A stretch of DNA of 64,000 nt from Flavobacteriales bacterium. Lineage in GTDB: Bacteria; Bacteroidota; Bacteroidia; Flavobacteriales_F; PHOS-HE28. Below, piece by piece: positions 33,711 to 42,336 of the stretch (its first letter is position 1; every line of letters starts with the position of its first letter). The position numbers were made by a program, and so were the translations under genes. The DNA lies in contig JADKJM010000019.1 of assembly GCA_016721005.1 (NCBI GenBank), positions 736,727 through 800,726 on the forward strand, given 5' to 3'. Below the pieces are notes generated by a model. It was not told the DNA's origin. It searched no databases and saw nothing but the letters and a program-made list of their open reading frames with translations.

Positions 33711-34235
33711 TCACGATCCGGCGAGGATGGTGAGCACCGCCACGAGGGCGATACCCTCCGGAAGTATGAGGATCGCGTCGGCCCTGTTGGCGAAAACGCC
33801 TTCTGCCAGATAGACCACATTCTGTTCGATCACGAAGCCACCATTGGTGGCCGTGCAGAACGGCCCTTCGGCGCGGTGTACTTTCAAGCTCCCCGGTCGC
33901 GTCCTGTCCTTTTCCAGGAGGAACACGCAGGAGACTTTCGTGCAGAACGCGCCTTCGGTGCGCATGAAGTGATCGCCATCCAAGGTGAACGCGCAATTCC
34001 CCCGTGAAGCGGAGCGACCGACACTGCGGAAGACCTGGTCGTCCTGGTAGATCCACAAAGTGCGGCCGCGCTCACCGAACGGACCGGTGGCCAAGGAGAT
34101 CCGGTCGAGGTCCACCACGAAGGCGGCATCCTCCGGCGTGGCGAAAGGCCCATACGCCCAATTCACCACATGGCGCTGCGCCATGCCTTCACCGGCGAAA
34201 AGCAGACAAGCGATGAGAAGCAGTCGCGTGCGCAT
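33711..34235 (-). CDS. Secreted or surface protein with internal GPF repeats, unknown function
   Basis: 174 residues with signal peptide (TRLLLIACLLFAGEGMAQ). The mature part repeats a unit of about 25-35 residues built on G-P/A-F...F: YGPFATPEDAAFVV, TGPFGERGRTLWIY, EGAFCTKVSCVFLL, EGPFCTATNGGFVI, EGVFANRADAILIL. This resembles short imperfect beta repeats. The C-terminus (IALVAVLTILAGS) is hydrophobic and could be a membrane anchor. It follows the 34238-35137 gene by 2 bases, so the two are co-transcribed. I do not recognise the family. Confidence 0.7.
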   Translation of the reverse strand: MRTRLLLIACLLFAGEGMAQRHVVNWAYGPFATPEDAAFVVDLDRISLATGPFGERGRTLWIYQDDQVFRSVGRSASRGNCAFTLDGDHFMRTEGAFCTKVSCVFLLEKDRTRPGSLKVHRAEGPFCTATNGGFVIEQNVVYLAEGVFANRADAILILPEGIALVAVLTILAGS

Positions 34236-34237
34236 GA

Positions 34238-35137
34238 TCAGCGGTGGGTCGTGTACTTGGTCACTTGGATGTTGCCGGACGTAAGATCCCTGCGCAAGCG
34301 GGCTTTCAGCACCATGGTCCCTTCGTCGTACAGGAATTCCTCGCGGTGTACCTGGCGGTCACCGCGCCAGAGTTCGGCCGAGGTCACATTGCCCACGGCA
34401 TCGTACTGCCACGTGTGGCGGATGATGTCGGGTTGCGACAGGTCGGGTTGTTCGGTGCGCGAAGCGAGCTGGCCGCGATCGTCGTAGGTGAAGGTGATGC
34501 GCGAGCGCCGTTCGGAGATCAAATAGCGATCCTCCACTTTTAGCAGATAGCCTCGGTGATCCCTCGTAAAAGTCTGTTCGCGGTAGGGCAGGCCGAGGTA
34601 GTTGTTGTAGTGCTTCCGCCACGTGGTGTCGTTCACGGTGGTGTAGGTGAATTGCTCGTCGCTCACCTCCGTGATGGTTCCGGGAGCTACGCCGGCTTCC
34701 GTATCCACCGCCCGTGCAATGCGGCGGTAGGTCTCGCGCACCACGCGATCATCGGCGTCGTACTCCCGGATGTAGGCGAACTGTCCGCCCGCACCATTGT
34801 GCAGCTTCTGGGTCTGGCGGCCTTGCATGTCGTAGCTGTACGACACGGAAACGGTATCGCGACCGGAACCGGGACGGCCGTAGCTGTGGTTGCCATAGAT
34901 CGTGCGGCCTTGGGTATCGAAGCGGTACGCGTGGCGTTCGCTCTCCTCGCGCATCGGTTCACCGTCGCGCTTCAACATGCGTACGCCGGTGATGCTCGTG
35001 ATGCCGTTGCGCGCGATGAAGACGGTGTTGAACTCCGGCAGGTCGGGCACTTCCAGTGAAGGCGACACCACCAGGGTCTGGGCGACCAACGGAGCGGATC
35101 CGAGGACAAGCAGAAGGAAAAGGATCGGGCGCATCAT
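34238..35137 (-). CDS. Secreted YD/RHS-like repeat protein
   Basis: 299 residues with signal peptide (RPILFLLLVLGSAPLVAQ). The body contains RHS/YD-type motifs: YRFDTQGRTIYGN, YSYDMQGRQTQK, REYDADDRVVRET, FTYDDRGQLASRTE, WQYDAVGNVTSAE. Such strands form beta coils in the shells of RHS/Tc toxins, but at this length, without a toxin domain, it is more likely a small surface structural protein. Its start overlaps the end of the YyaL gene by 4 bases; the 33711 gene follows by 2 bases. Confidence 0.75.
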   Translation of the reverse strand: MMRPILFLLLVLGSAPLVAQTLVVSPSLEVPDLPEFNTVFIARNGITSITGVRMLKRDGEPMREESERHAYRFDTQGRTIYGNHSYGRPGSGRDTVSVSYSYDMQGRQTQKLHNGAGGQFAYIREYDADDRVVRETYRRIARAVDTEAGVAPGTITEVSDEQFTYTTVNDTTWRKHYNNYLGLPYREQTFTRDHRGYLLKVEDRYLISERRSRITFTYDDRGQLASRTEQPDLSQPDIIRHTWQYDAVGNVTSAELWRGDRQVHREEFLYDEGTMVLKARLRRDLTSGNIQVTKYTTHR

Positions 35138-37254
35138 CGGAGTTCGTGCAAGGCTTCATTCACAGTGGGCACCGGAAGTCGGCAGGTCTTGTTCTCGCAG
35201 ACAAAGATCGTACTGCCCGGCAGGGTCTTGTCCTTCAACAACGGCAAGCTGCTCGCTGTCGTACTTCCGAGGAACTGGCGACTCGGCAGGTAATGCGCGG
35301 CGAATTGCGCGCGCAAGGCCATCGCATCCGGACCCATGATCGCGATCTCCGGGAAGGGGAACACATGCATCAGCATCAGTTCGGCCCAGTTGGAATGACC
35401 AGCAGGATAGCTGCTCATGCGCGGCGCCATGGTGCGCAACATCGCGTTGCTCAGTTCGAGGTAGCGTTCGTTGTCGAAGAGTTGTCCAAGCAGATAGAGC
35501 GACTTCGCCAAACTGCTGTTCGATGCGGGGATCACGTTGTCGTTCAGTTCGATCGGCCGCGCGATGAGGGCAGGGTCCAGATCACTGGTGAAGTGGAACA
35601 TGCCGTTGCCCGCGTCGTGGAAATGGCGGATCGCATGTTCGGCCAATCCTTGCGCTTCCGTGAGCCAACGCTCATCGAAGGTGATCCCATAGAGATCGAT
35701 CAGCGCTTCGGTCATGAAGGCGTAGTCCTCCAGGTAGCCGTTGATGCTCGCCTTGCCGCCTTTGTACACATGCCACAATCCGCCGTTGCTGCGCTTGCAC
35801 TTGATCAGCATCAGTTCCATAGAGGCAATGGCGCGATCACGCCACGGTTGGTGACCGAAGACCTCGTAGGCATCGCAGTAGCCGGAGATCATCATCGCGT
35901 TCCACGACGTGAGCGATTTGTCGTCGAGCCCCGGACGGATGCGCTTGCTCCGCGCCGCTAATAGGATGTTATCGATCGCGGTGATCCGCGTGGCCAAGTC
36001 CGCTTCGGAAATGCCGAAGTCCGCAGCGAATTGCGCGTCAGTCGTCGTGCGAAGCAGGATGTTCCGGCCGTGTTCCCACAGTCCCGCGCCGCCCACGTTG
36101 TAGTACGCCTTCGCCAGATCGTACTCCGCGCCGAGCAGGGTTTCCAGTTCATCCTTCGTCCACACGTAGAACAAGCCCTCCTCGCCTTCGCTGTCGGCAT
36201 CCAACGCGCTGTAGAACGCACCTTCCGGCGACATCATCTCGCGTTCAATGAAGTCGAGCGTGCGTTCCACCGTCGCCTTGTACAACGGGTTGTTGAAGGC
36301 TTGGTACGCTTGGCTGTAGAGCGAAACGAGCTGCGCGTTGTCGTACAGCATCTTCTCGAAGTGCGGCGCCTTCCACAGCACATCCGTGCTGTAGCGCGCG
36401 AAGCCACCACCCACCTGGTCGAAGATCCCACCAAGGGCCATCTTGTCCAGCGTGAGCGCCACATGCTTCTTCAGTTTCGCGTCGTTGGTGAGGAAGGCAT
36501 AGCGCAGTAGGAACTCGTAGTTGTTCGGCATCGGGAACTTCGGAGCCTTGTCCGCTCCGCCGTGTACCTGGTCGAAGGTGGGCGACCACGCATTCACCAG
36601 ATCCTCCAGTTCGGTACGCTTGAATTCCACTTCCTCGGTCACCGGCTCCACGAGTCCTTGCGCGACCACGCCCGTGCGCAATTGTTCCGCGTAACCGATC
36701 ACGCGTTGCGGATCGCGTTGCCAAGTGCTGTGCAGATCGTTGAGGACCTGGGTCCATTGCGGTGGTGGGAAATACGTGCCGCCAAAGACGGGTCGGCCAT
36801 CGGCGAGTGCGAAACAGTTCAAGGGCCAGCCACCGCGACCGGTCATCAGCTGCACGGCGGCCATGTACACCTGGTCCACGTCGGGGCGTTCCTCGCGATC
36901 CACCTTGATGCACACGAACTGTTCGTTCATCTGCGCGGCGATGGCCTCGTTCTCGAAGCACTCGCGCTCCATCACATGGCACCAATGGCAACTGCTGTAC
37001 CCGATGCTCACGAGCATCAGCTTGTTCTCGGCCTTGGCCTTCGCGAACGCCTCCTCGCCCCACGGATACCAATCCACGGGGTTGTGCGCGTGCTGCAGCA
37101 GGTAAGGGCTGCTTTCGTGGATGAGCCGATTGCTATGGGTTGCCATGGTGTCTGCTGTCGTCGCGCCCGGTACGGAGGTACCGTGTTGCGCACAGCCTGA
37201 TGCGAGGATCAGTCCACCGAGGATGTGGACCTTTGCACAGGACGGAACGAACAT
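35134..37254 (-). CDS. Thioredoxin-domain protein of the YyaL/DUF255 (SPATA20-like) family
   Basis: 706 residues from the ATG at 37254. Residues 1-22 read as a lipoprotein signal (GGLILASGCAQ, lipobox LASGC). The thioredoxin-like domain starts at NRLIHESSPYLLQHAHNPVD and carries SSCHWCHVMERECFEN, a CxxC redox motif, then DREERPDVDQVYM and GRGGWPLNCFALADGRPVFG. The C-terminal two thirds are an (alpha/alpha)6-barrel resembling glycosidases. The physiological substrate of this family is not settled. A second possible start is the ATG at 37146, which gives the usual family N-terminus and would remove the overlap with the divergent gene at 37253. Confidence 0.9.
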   Translation of the reverse strand: MFVPSCAKVHILGGLILASGCAQHGTSVPGATTADTMATHSNRLIHESSPYLLQHAHNPVDWYPWGEEAFAKAKAENKLMLVSIGYSSCHWCHVMERECFENEAIAAQMNEQFVCIKVDREERPDVDQVYMAAVQLMTGRGGWPLNCFALADGRPVFGGTYFPPPQWTQVLNDLHSTWQRDPQRVIGYAEQLRTGVVAQGLVEPVTEEVEFKRTELEDLVNAWSPTFDQVHGGADKAPKFPMPNNYEFLLRYAFLTNDAKLKKHVALTLDKMALGGIFDQVGGGFARYSTDVLWKAPHFEKMLYDNAQLVSLYSQAYQAFNNPLYKATVERTLDFIEREMMSPEGAFYSALDADSEGEEGLFYVWTKDELETLLGAEYDLAKAYYNVGGAGLWEHGRNILLRTTTDAQFAADFGISEADLATRITAIDNILLAARSKRIRPGLDDKSLTSWNAMMISGYCDAYEVFGHQPWRDRAIASMELMLIKCKRSNGGLWHVYKGGKASINGYLEDYAFMTEALIDLYGITFDERWLTEAQGLAEHAIRHFHDAGNGMFHFTSDLDPALIARPIELNDNVIPASNSSLAKSLYLLGQLFDNERYLELSNAMLRTMAPRMSSYPAGHSNWAELMLMHVFPFPEIAIMGPDAMALRAQFAAHYLPSRQFLGSTTASSLPLLKDKTLPGSTIFVCENKTCRLPVPTVNEALHELR

Positions 37255-37831
37255 GGCCGATCAAAGGAACAGGATCCTCGTACCCCGCCGAGCGGACTCG
37301 TACGCGCAGCATCAACGATCCGCCGTGAAGGGCGAGGAGAGCGATCACTACTGGCCGGGAACGGTCATGGGCCTCGGTGTCTTCTTCAGTTTGATCAGCG
37401 CCCTCACCGTGATGCCGTGGACCGTGATCCCGCCAGAGCTGTTGTTGCGCGTGCTGTTGGGCCTGTGCTTCATCGGCAACCTTGTTCCGTTGATCATCGT
37501 CGGCGCGCGACTCGGCATGGCGCGCTTGGAGTTCTTCCTCTTCAACTTGATCGCGGTTGGTCCGGTGGTCACCAGCGTTCTGCTCTGGTTGAACTTCCTC
37601 CTTCATGGTCCGAGAGAGGACACCGTCCATGCGGTTGCGCGTACGGAGCAAGGAGGGACGCTGATCACCTATGTATTCAGTGATGACCTCCTCGCGGAGT
37701 ATCCGTTCGCACGCTCCACGTACAAGGATTGGAATGCAACGGTCGGCTCGCACGTGCGTGTCTCTTTGGCGGATGGGCTGTTCGGGTTCCCGGTGGTGTT
37801 GCGGAAGGAACCGCTGGCGGGAATGCCTTGA
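37253..37831 (+). CDS. Integral membrane protein, unknown family
   Basis: 192 residues. A basic N-terminal tail, then three hydrophobic helices (GLGVFFSLISALTVMPWTVI, LLLRVLLGLCFIGNLVPLI, FFLFNLIAVGPVVTSVLLWL) and a soluble C-terminal domain of about 75 residues with REDTVHAVARTE and LADGLFGFPVVL. No known motif was recognised. Its start codon overlaps the ATG of the divergent YyaL gene at 37252-37254 if that start is right, so one of the two starts may be wrong. Confidence 0.7.
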   Translation: MADQRNRILVPRRADSYAQHQRSAVKGEESDHYWPGTVMGLGVFFSLISALTVMPWTVIPPELLLRVLLGLCFIGNLVPLIIVGARLGMARLEFFLFNLIAVGPVVTSVLLWLNFLLHGPREDTVHAVARTEQGGTLITYVFSDDLLAEYPFARSTYKDWNATVGSHVRVSLADGLFGFPVVLRKEPLAGMP

Positions 37832-37852
37832 AGGCAACTGTTGAATGCACTC

Positions 37853-37954
37853 AACGCAGAGGCGCTAAGGCGCCGAGTACGCGGAGAGGAGCGTTGCACG
37901 TTGTAGCAAAGGCGCGGAGGATCCGCCAGGGCGGATCAGGAGCTCGGCGCTTAG
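37853..37954. repeat. Dispersed inverted repeat, second copy, at the LEA14 gene end
   Basis: Left part begins AACGCAGAGGCGCTAAGG. CTAAGGCGCCGAG (37865-37877) pairs with CTCGGCGCTTAG (37943-37954) with one base missing; the right arm includes the TAA stop codon (37951-37953, minus strand) of the LEA14-like gene. A second small hairpin, GATCCGCC/GGCGGATC, is at 37920-37937. The lead sequence resembles the arm at 18587. Confidence 0.65.
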
Positions 37955-38400
37955 TCGCGGAGGTCGATCACCTCTTCCATTTCGAAGGGGAAGCGCTTGC
38001 GGAAAGCGCCGGAGCGACCGGCCACCGTGCCCTTCACACCCACCTTCACTTGGCCGCTGAGCGCACTGGTGATCAGCATCCCGATCAACGGTCCGCCTTC
38101 GAGATCGGCATGCAGGTACACCGGATAGACCTTCGCCGTTTTGCGGTCCAGGACCAATACGGAATCCAGAAGCCCCTTGCCGATGTACTTGTCGTTGAGG
38201 AAGAGATCCACGTCGGGTTCTTCCACGGCGATGGTGAAGCCGTTCGGGTTATCGATCCGCGCATCCACGCGCAGTGCTACGGTACGCGCATCCATGGAGA
38301 GGAGTTCCACGTTGGTGATGTCCGTGAGTTCCACTTCCTTGTAAGGTGAACAGGAGACGAAGCATAGAACCGCAATGGTTCCGAAGATCAGGTTTCGCAT
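37951..38400 (-). CDS. LEA14-like (type 2) lipoprotein
   Basis: 149 residues starting MRNLIFGTIAVLCFVSCSPY, a lipoprotein signal with Cys at residue 17. The mature domain, VALRVDARIDNPNGFTIAVE, is the LEA type-2/WHy signature, including the NPNG motif. Such domains are found in stress- or hypersensitive-response-related proteins and in bacterial envelope lipoproteins. Its 3' end lies in a palindromic repeat that supplies the stop codon. No operon partner is obvious. Confidence 0.85.
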   Translation of the reverse strand: MRNLIFGTIAVLCFVSCSPYKEVELTDITNVELLSMDARTVALRVDARIDNPNGFTIAVEEPDVDLFLNDKYIGKGLLDSVLVLDRKTAKVYPVYLHADLEGGPLIGMLITSALSGQVKVGVKGTVAGRSGAFRKRFPFEMEEVIDLRD

Positions 38401-38867
38401 GGCGCGTGCATGGCGAATGCTATGCCGAAGGATCAACCCTTGCCGCGCCATCATCGCTGCATAGTTCGCGAAAAAGTGCGGCATGGTGCGGGTATTTTCC
38501 CGAACGCATCCATGGACACATCCGGGATCAACGCCCAAGTTGCGCCGAGGGATCACAGCGCATGGTTCATTAACGGCCAGGGCTTCGGATCGGATGCATT
38601 TGCCCCGCACCAACCGCGCGCACCGCCGCCCCTACCTTCGCCCACCGCCAGCGATGCGCACGTTCTTCGGGATCCTCCGTTACGGAAGGCTGCACTGCGG
38701 CCATGCTTTCCTCACCATACAAGCGTGGTCCAGTATCTCCTCTACTGGAGCTTTCCCTGCGTTCCCACACCAACGACGCTAGGCCGGGCAATGCTCCCCA
38801 TCATCGACAATCTGATGATGCGCACATTCGGTCACTCGTTGATCCGTATCGCACGTAAGCCGGACTG
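38401..38867. other. Intergenic stretch with a relic gene start
   Basis: Apart from the relic at 38633-38710 no coding sequence is convincing, although short frames exist on both strands. The last part (38791-38866) reads MLPIIDNLMMRTFGHSLIR in one frame, possibly another fragment. Confidence 0.5.
38633..38710 (+). pseudogene. Decayed copy of the ABC exporter promoter and first 23 codons
   Basis: Bases from CTACCTTCGCCCACCGCCAG at 38632 to the start codon at 38654 and just beyond repeat 29 identical bases found at 40458. The following codons read MRTFFGILRYGRLHCGHAFL, clearly related to MRNFFRILRFGAPYRHYAFL of the intact exporter at 40480. Similarity ends at about 38705. The glycosyltransferase gene 38868-40355 lies between relic and intact gene. 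Confidence 0.7.
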
Positions 38868-40355
38868 ATGACAGGCATGGACCTCGTGAAGCGAACTCTC
38901 GTCATTCTGATCCTGGGCTTGATGGTGGTCCACTTCGGGTTCCGTTTACGCTTGATCACCGACCACAGAGTTGATCTTGGTGCACAGGAGATCAACGTGG
39001 TGTACGGCATCCAGAAGATCATGCTTGGCAGGCCGTTATATCAAGATCCGGAGGAGCCGCCCTTTGACGTGATGCAGTACACCCCGGCGTACTATTTCTT
39101 GTGTGCTGGTGTCGGGTCTGTCGTAGGTATCGATGTCCAGGACACGTACGCCCTTTTCCTTTTGAGCAGGATCACCTCGCTCTTGTTGAATCTTACGACT
39201 TGCTGGCTCATCTATCTCCTTGCTCGTGTGATCGGAGCGGGTACGTGGTTGGGGCTGGCCACAGGTGCGCTGGTGTTCGCCCTTCATTCCGAGCAATTCT
39301 ATTCGCGCGTCGACTCCCTTTATGCGCTATTCTTCACTGCCTCACTGCTCGTCTTCATCCGATCCATTCATGCTGAAGGACGCAAGGGACTGCTCGTTTG
39401 TACACTGCTATGTGCGCTGGCTTTCATGACCAAGCAGAACGGTGTGTTGATGATCGGCATCGTGGGAGCCTATCTCCTCATCGAACGATCGTGGCGATCC
39501 TTTGGCCTGTTCGCGATCGCCTCCATGTTGTTCATTCTTGCCGGTCTGGGCCTCACGTTGATCGATTCAGCACCGATCGATCTCTGGAAGAACACTGTTC
39601 AAGGCTTGATGAATGGGTTGGTCGAGCGACCATTCCCTCACTTTCGTGATCCAGGGGTGTACAAATTCTACGCGGGCTGGCACATTGCTGCGGTTGCCTT
39701 GTTCGTCGTGTTCTTCCGCAAGGGGAACGGGGTCTTTCGCTTCTTTGCTGTAGCCATTCTCCTGTCGCTCTTGTTCGGGGCGGTCGCCAGCTTCAAGCAA
39801 GGCAGCGGTTCACATTACCTCTTCGAATTCCATCTTTTCGTCATGGTAGGATGTGTGGTCTGGATCGCTTCTGCTTCTGAGCGGGCATCGCGTGTTGCAG
39901 GTGTTCTATTCCTCTCGTATGCGCTTCTTTTCATGGTACACCGTACACGCCAACTCCAAGTTTGGTTGGGCAGTGATGCGGAACGGTCCACCTCGTTAGA
40001 GGAGTACCGTTCGGACCTCCGGGCTTTCCATGTTCTGGTCGGTGAGCTTGGTCTTCGGACGCAGGATCGCGTATTCATCACCTATCGCGGCCACTTGGAA
40101 TTGTTGCTGAACGGATATGGACTATTGGCGCAAAAGGACATCCTAGAGTGGAGCAGGACCCCGCCCTTTGACCTGCATCTGTTCGATCAAGCGATGGGTG
40201 ATGGGACGGTGCGATATATCATCTCCAACACGGCAACGGATCCGATGCGATCCATGGGGTACAACGATCCCCTTTTCAGGCCGGTCCGGGAATGGGAAGG
40301 CCGCATCATTTGGTCCAGAGCCCCTACTGTGTCCGGGACCCCGACGGGTCATTGA
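38868..40355 (+). CDS. Membrane glycosyltransferase-like protein (GT-C/PMT fold)
   Basis: 495 residues, about ten or eleven transmembrane helices. The first extracytoplasmic loop has DLGAQEINVVYGIQKIMLGR and PLYQDPE, the acidic-loop arrangement of GT-C enzymes such as ArnT and dolichyl/undecaprenyl mannosyltransferases. These use polyprenyl-phosphate sugars on the periplasmic side. Alternative ATG at 38877. It stands between a relic and the intact copy of the exporter's 5' end, which suggests it was inserted. Base composition is somewhat poorer in G+C than the flanking exporter. Confidence 0.75.
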   Translation: MTGMDLVKRTLVILILGLMVVHFGFRLRLITDHRVDLGAQEINVVYGIQKIMLGRPLYQDPEEPPFDVMQYTPAYYFLCAGVGSVVGIDVQDTYALFLLSRITSLLLNLTTCWLIYLLARVIGAGTWLGLATGALVFALHSEQFYSRVDSLYALFFTASLLVFIRSIHAEGRKGLLVCTLLCALAFMTKQNGVLMIGIVGAYLLIERSWRSFGLFAIASMLFILAGLGLTLIDSAPIDLWKNTVQGLMNGLVERPFPHFRDPGVYKFYAGWHIAAVALFVVFFRKGNGVFRFFAVAILLSLLFGAVASFKQGSGSHYLFEFHLFVMVGCVVWIASASERASRVAGVLFLSYALLFMVHRTRQLQVWLGSDAERSTSLEEYRSDLRAFHVLVGELGLRTQDRVFITYRGHLELLLNGYGLLAQKDILEWSRTPPFDLHLFDQAMGDGTVRYIISNTATDPMRSMGYNDPLFRPVREWEGRIIWSRAPTVSGTPTGH

Positions 40356-40458
40356 TGGCTCAGTTGTCTGTGGACGTGATCCCCCAAGAGGGGACGTGAT
40401 GAACCTGATATCGGCGCGCATCCCGGTAGGGCAACCGTGCATCGTGCTGTGCTGCGGC

Positions 40459-40466
40459 TACCTTCG
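40459..40466 (+). promoter_or_regulatory. Candidate -7 element for the ABC exporter
   Basis: TACCTTCG, 13 bases before the ATG at 40480. The same element with the same spacing is conserved in the relic at 38633-38640, which supports its importance. Confidence 0.45.
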
Positions 40467-40479
40467 CCCACCGCCAGCG

Positions 40480-42330
40480 ATGCGCAACTTCTTCCGGATC
40501 CTCCGCTTCGGTGCGCCGTATCGGCACTACGCTTTCCTCAACGCGTTCTTCAACCTGCTGGCCACGGTCTTCCACCTGGCGTCCTTGCTGCTCTTCATCC
40601 CGTTCCTTCGGCTGCTGCTCGGACAGGTGAAACCCGTGGATGTCCGGCCCGGTGAACTGTGGACCCGCGAAGGCTTGGAAGGAACCTTCAACTGGGGCCT
40701 CACGCAATTGATCGGTGATCGCGGCCAGATGGGTGCGCTGTTGGTGATCAGCATCGGCGTGGTGGTCCTCTTCCTCTTCAAGAACATCTTCCGCTACCTC
40801 GCCATTGTTGCCATCTGCAACTTCCGCAATTTCATTGTGCGCGATATCCGCGCACGGATCTACGACAAGCTGTTGGAGCTACCGCTGCGCTACCATACCA
40901 ACGAGCGCAAGGGCGACCTGCTCTCGCTCATCACCAACGACATGCAAGTGGTGGAGTACAGTGTGATGTACTACATCGAGATGATCTTCCGCGAGCCCAT
41001 CGCCGTGCTGCTCTTCCTGGCCACGATGCTCACACTCTCACCGCAGCTCACGGTGATCTCGTTGCTCCTGCTTCCGGTCAGCGGATTGCTCATCGCACGC
41101 ATCAGCAAGAGTTTGAAACGCAAGAGCGCGCGCGTGCAGGAGAAGAGCGCCGACCTGCTCGCGCGGGTGGAGGAAACGCTATCCGGTATCCGCGTGGTGA
41201 AGGCCTTCAACGGTGAAGCCGACATGCGCCGTCGCTTCGAACGCGAGAACGAATTGCTCACGCGTGGAAGCATTTCCATGTTGAACCGGCAGGACATCGC
41301 ATCGCCGCTCAGTGAAACGATGGGTGCTGCGGTGATGGCCGCCATCGCGTACATCGGAGGCTCGTATGTCTTGGGCGCGGAACCTTCCCTCACGGGCGAC
41401 AGCTTCCTCGGTTTCATCATCATCTTCTCGCAACTGCTCGCACCGATCAAAGGATTCTCCCAAGGGTGGAGCGGCATCACGCGCGGTGGCGCGAGCGGCC
41501 AACGCATCTTCGATCTGCTTGCCGTGGAGAACACCGTGAAGGAGAAGCCGGACGCGAAACCGATCACTGACTTCAGCGACCGCATTGAGTACCGATCGGT
41601 CGCGTTCGCGTATCAGGATCCCGCCAAGGGCCCGGTGCCGGAAGGAAGAACGGCTGTGCTTCGGGATATCGACCTCACCATCACCAAAGGGAAGAGCGTG
41701 GCCTTGGTCGGCACCAGCGGCGGTGGAAAAACCACCCTCGCCAACCTGTTGCCACGCTTCTTCGATGTGAGCGAAGGGGCCTTGCTGGTGGATGGCATCG
41801 ACATCCGCGATCTGCGCATCACCGACCTGCGCGCACTCATGGGGATCGTCACGCAGGACAGCATCCTGTTCAACGATACCGTGGCGAACAACATCGCCTT
41901 CGGTGCGCCGGGCACGAGCCAAGCGGATGTCGAACGAGCAGCACGCATCGCCAACGCACACGACTTCATCGGGAAGCTGGAGAACGGATATCAGACCAAC
42001 ATCGGCGATGGCGGCAATCGCCTGAGCGGCGGACAGAAGCAGCGCATTGCCATTGCGCGTGCGGTGCTGAAGAACCCGCCGATCCTGATCATGGACGAGG
42101 CCACCAGCGCGCTGGACACCGAGAGTGAACGCCTTGTCCAGGATGCACTCATCAAGATGATGGAAGGGCGCACGAGCCTCGTCATCGCGCACCGCCTCAG
42201 CACCATCCAGCACTGCGACGAGATCTGTGTGATGCAACAAGGCCGCATCATCGAACGCGGCACGCACCAACAGCTCTATGAGGCCGGTGGGCAATACCGG
42301 AAGCTGTGTGATATGCAGGCGTTCGGGTAA
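40480..42330 (+). CDS. MsbA-like ABC exporter (fused membrane and ATPase domains)
   Basis: 616 residues. A six-helix transmembrane domain (about 1-340, with YDKLLELPLRYHTNERKGDL and RIKVVKAFNGE-type coupling sequence GIRVVKAFNGEADMRRRFE) is followed by the nucleotide-binding domain with Walker A GTSGGGKTTLANL, Q-loop VTQDSILFNDTV, signature RLSGGQKQRIAIARA, Walker B ILIMDEATSALD and H-loop VIAHRLSTI. Probably flips lipid A, lipid-linked glycans or other lipids as a homodimer. The ATG at 40480 is chosen by the match to the relic's start. Convergent with the T9SS gene at 42337. Confidence 0.93.
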   Translation: MRNFFRILRFGAPYRHYAFLNAFFNLLATVFHLASLLLFIPFLRLLLGQVKPVDVRPGELWTREGLEGTFNWGLTQLIGDRGQMGALLVISIGVVVLFLFKNIFRYLAIVAICNFRNFIVRDIRARIYDKLLELPLRYHTNERKGDLLSLITNDMQVVEYSVMYYIEMIFREPIAVLLFLATMLTLSPQLTVISLLLLPVSGLLIARISKSLKRKSARVQEKSADLLARVEETLSGIRVVKAFNGEADMRRRFERENELLTRGSISMLNRQDIASPLSETMGAAVMAAIAYIGGSYVLGAEPSLTGDSFLGFIIIFSQLLAPIKGFSQGWSGITRGGASGQRIFDLLAVENTVKEKPDAKPITDFSDRIEYRSVAFAYQDPAKGPVPEGRTAVLRDIDLTITKGKSVALVGTSGGGKTTLANLLPRFFDVSEGALLVDGIDIRDLRITDLRALMGIVTQDSILFNDTVANNIAFGAPGTSQADVERAARIANAHDFIGKLENGYQTNIGDGGNRLSGGQKQRIAIARAVLKNPPILIMDEATSALDTESERLVQDALIKMMEGRTSLVIAHRLSTIQHCDEICVMQQGRIIERGTHQQLYEAGGQYRKLCDMQAFG

Positions 42331-42336
42331 TCGGGA

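Noticed and set aside
35056..35961. 301-codon plus-strand frame opposite the YyaL-like gene
   Set aside because: Shadow of the minus-strand coding sequence, which has complete thioredoxin and barrel motifs.
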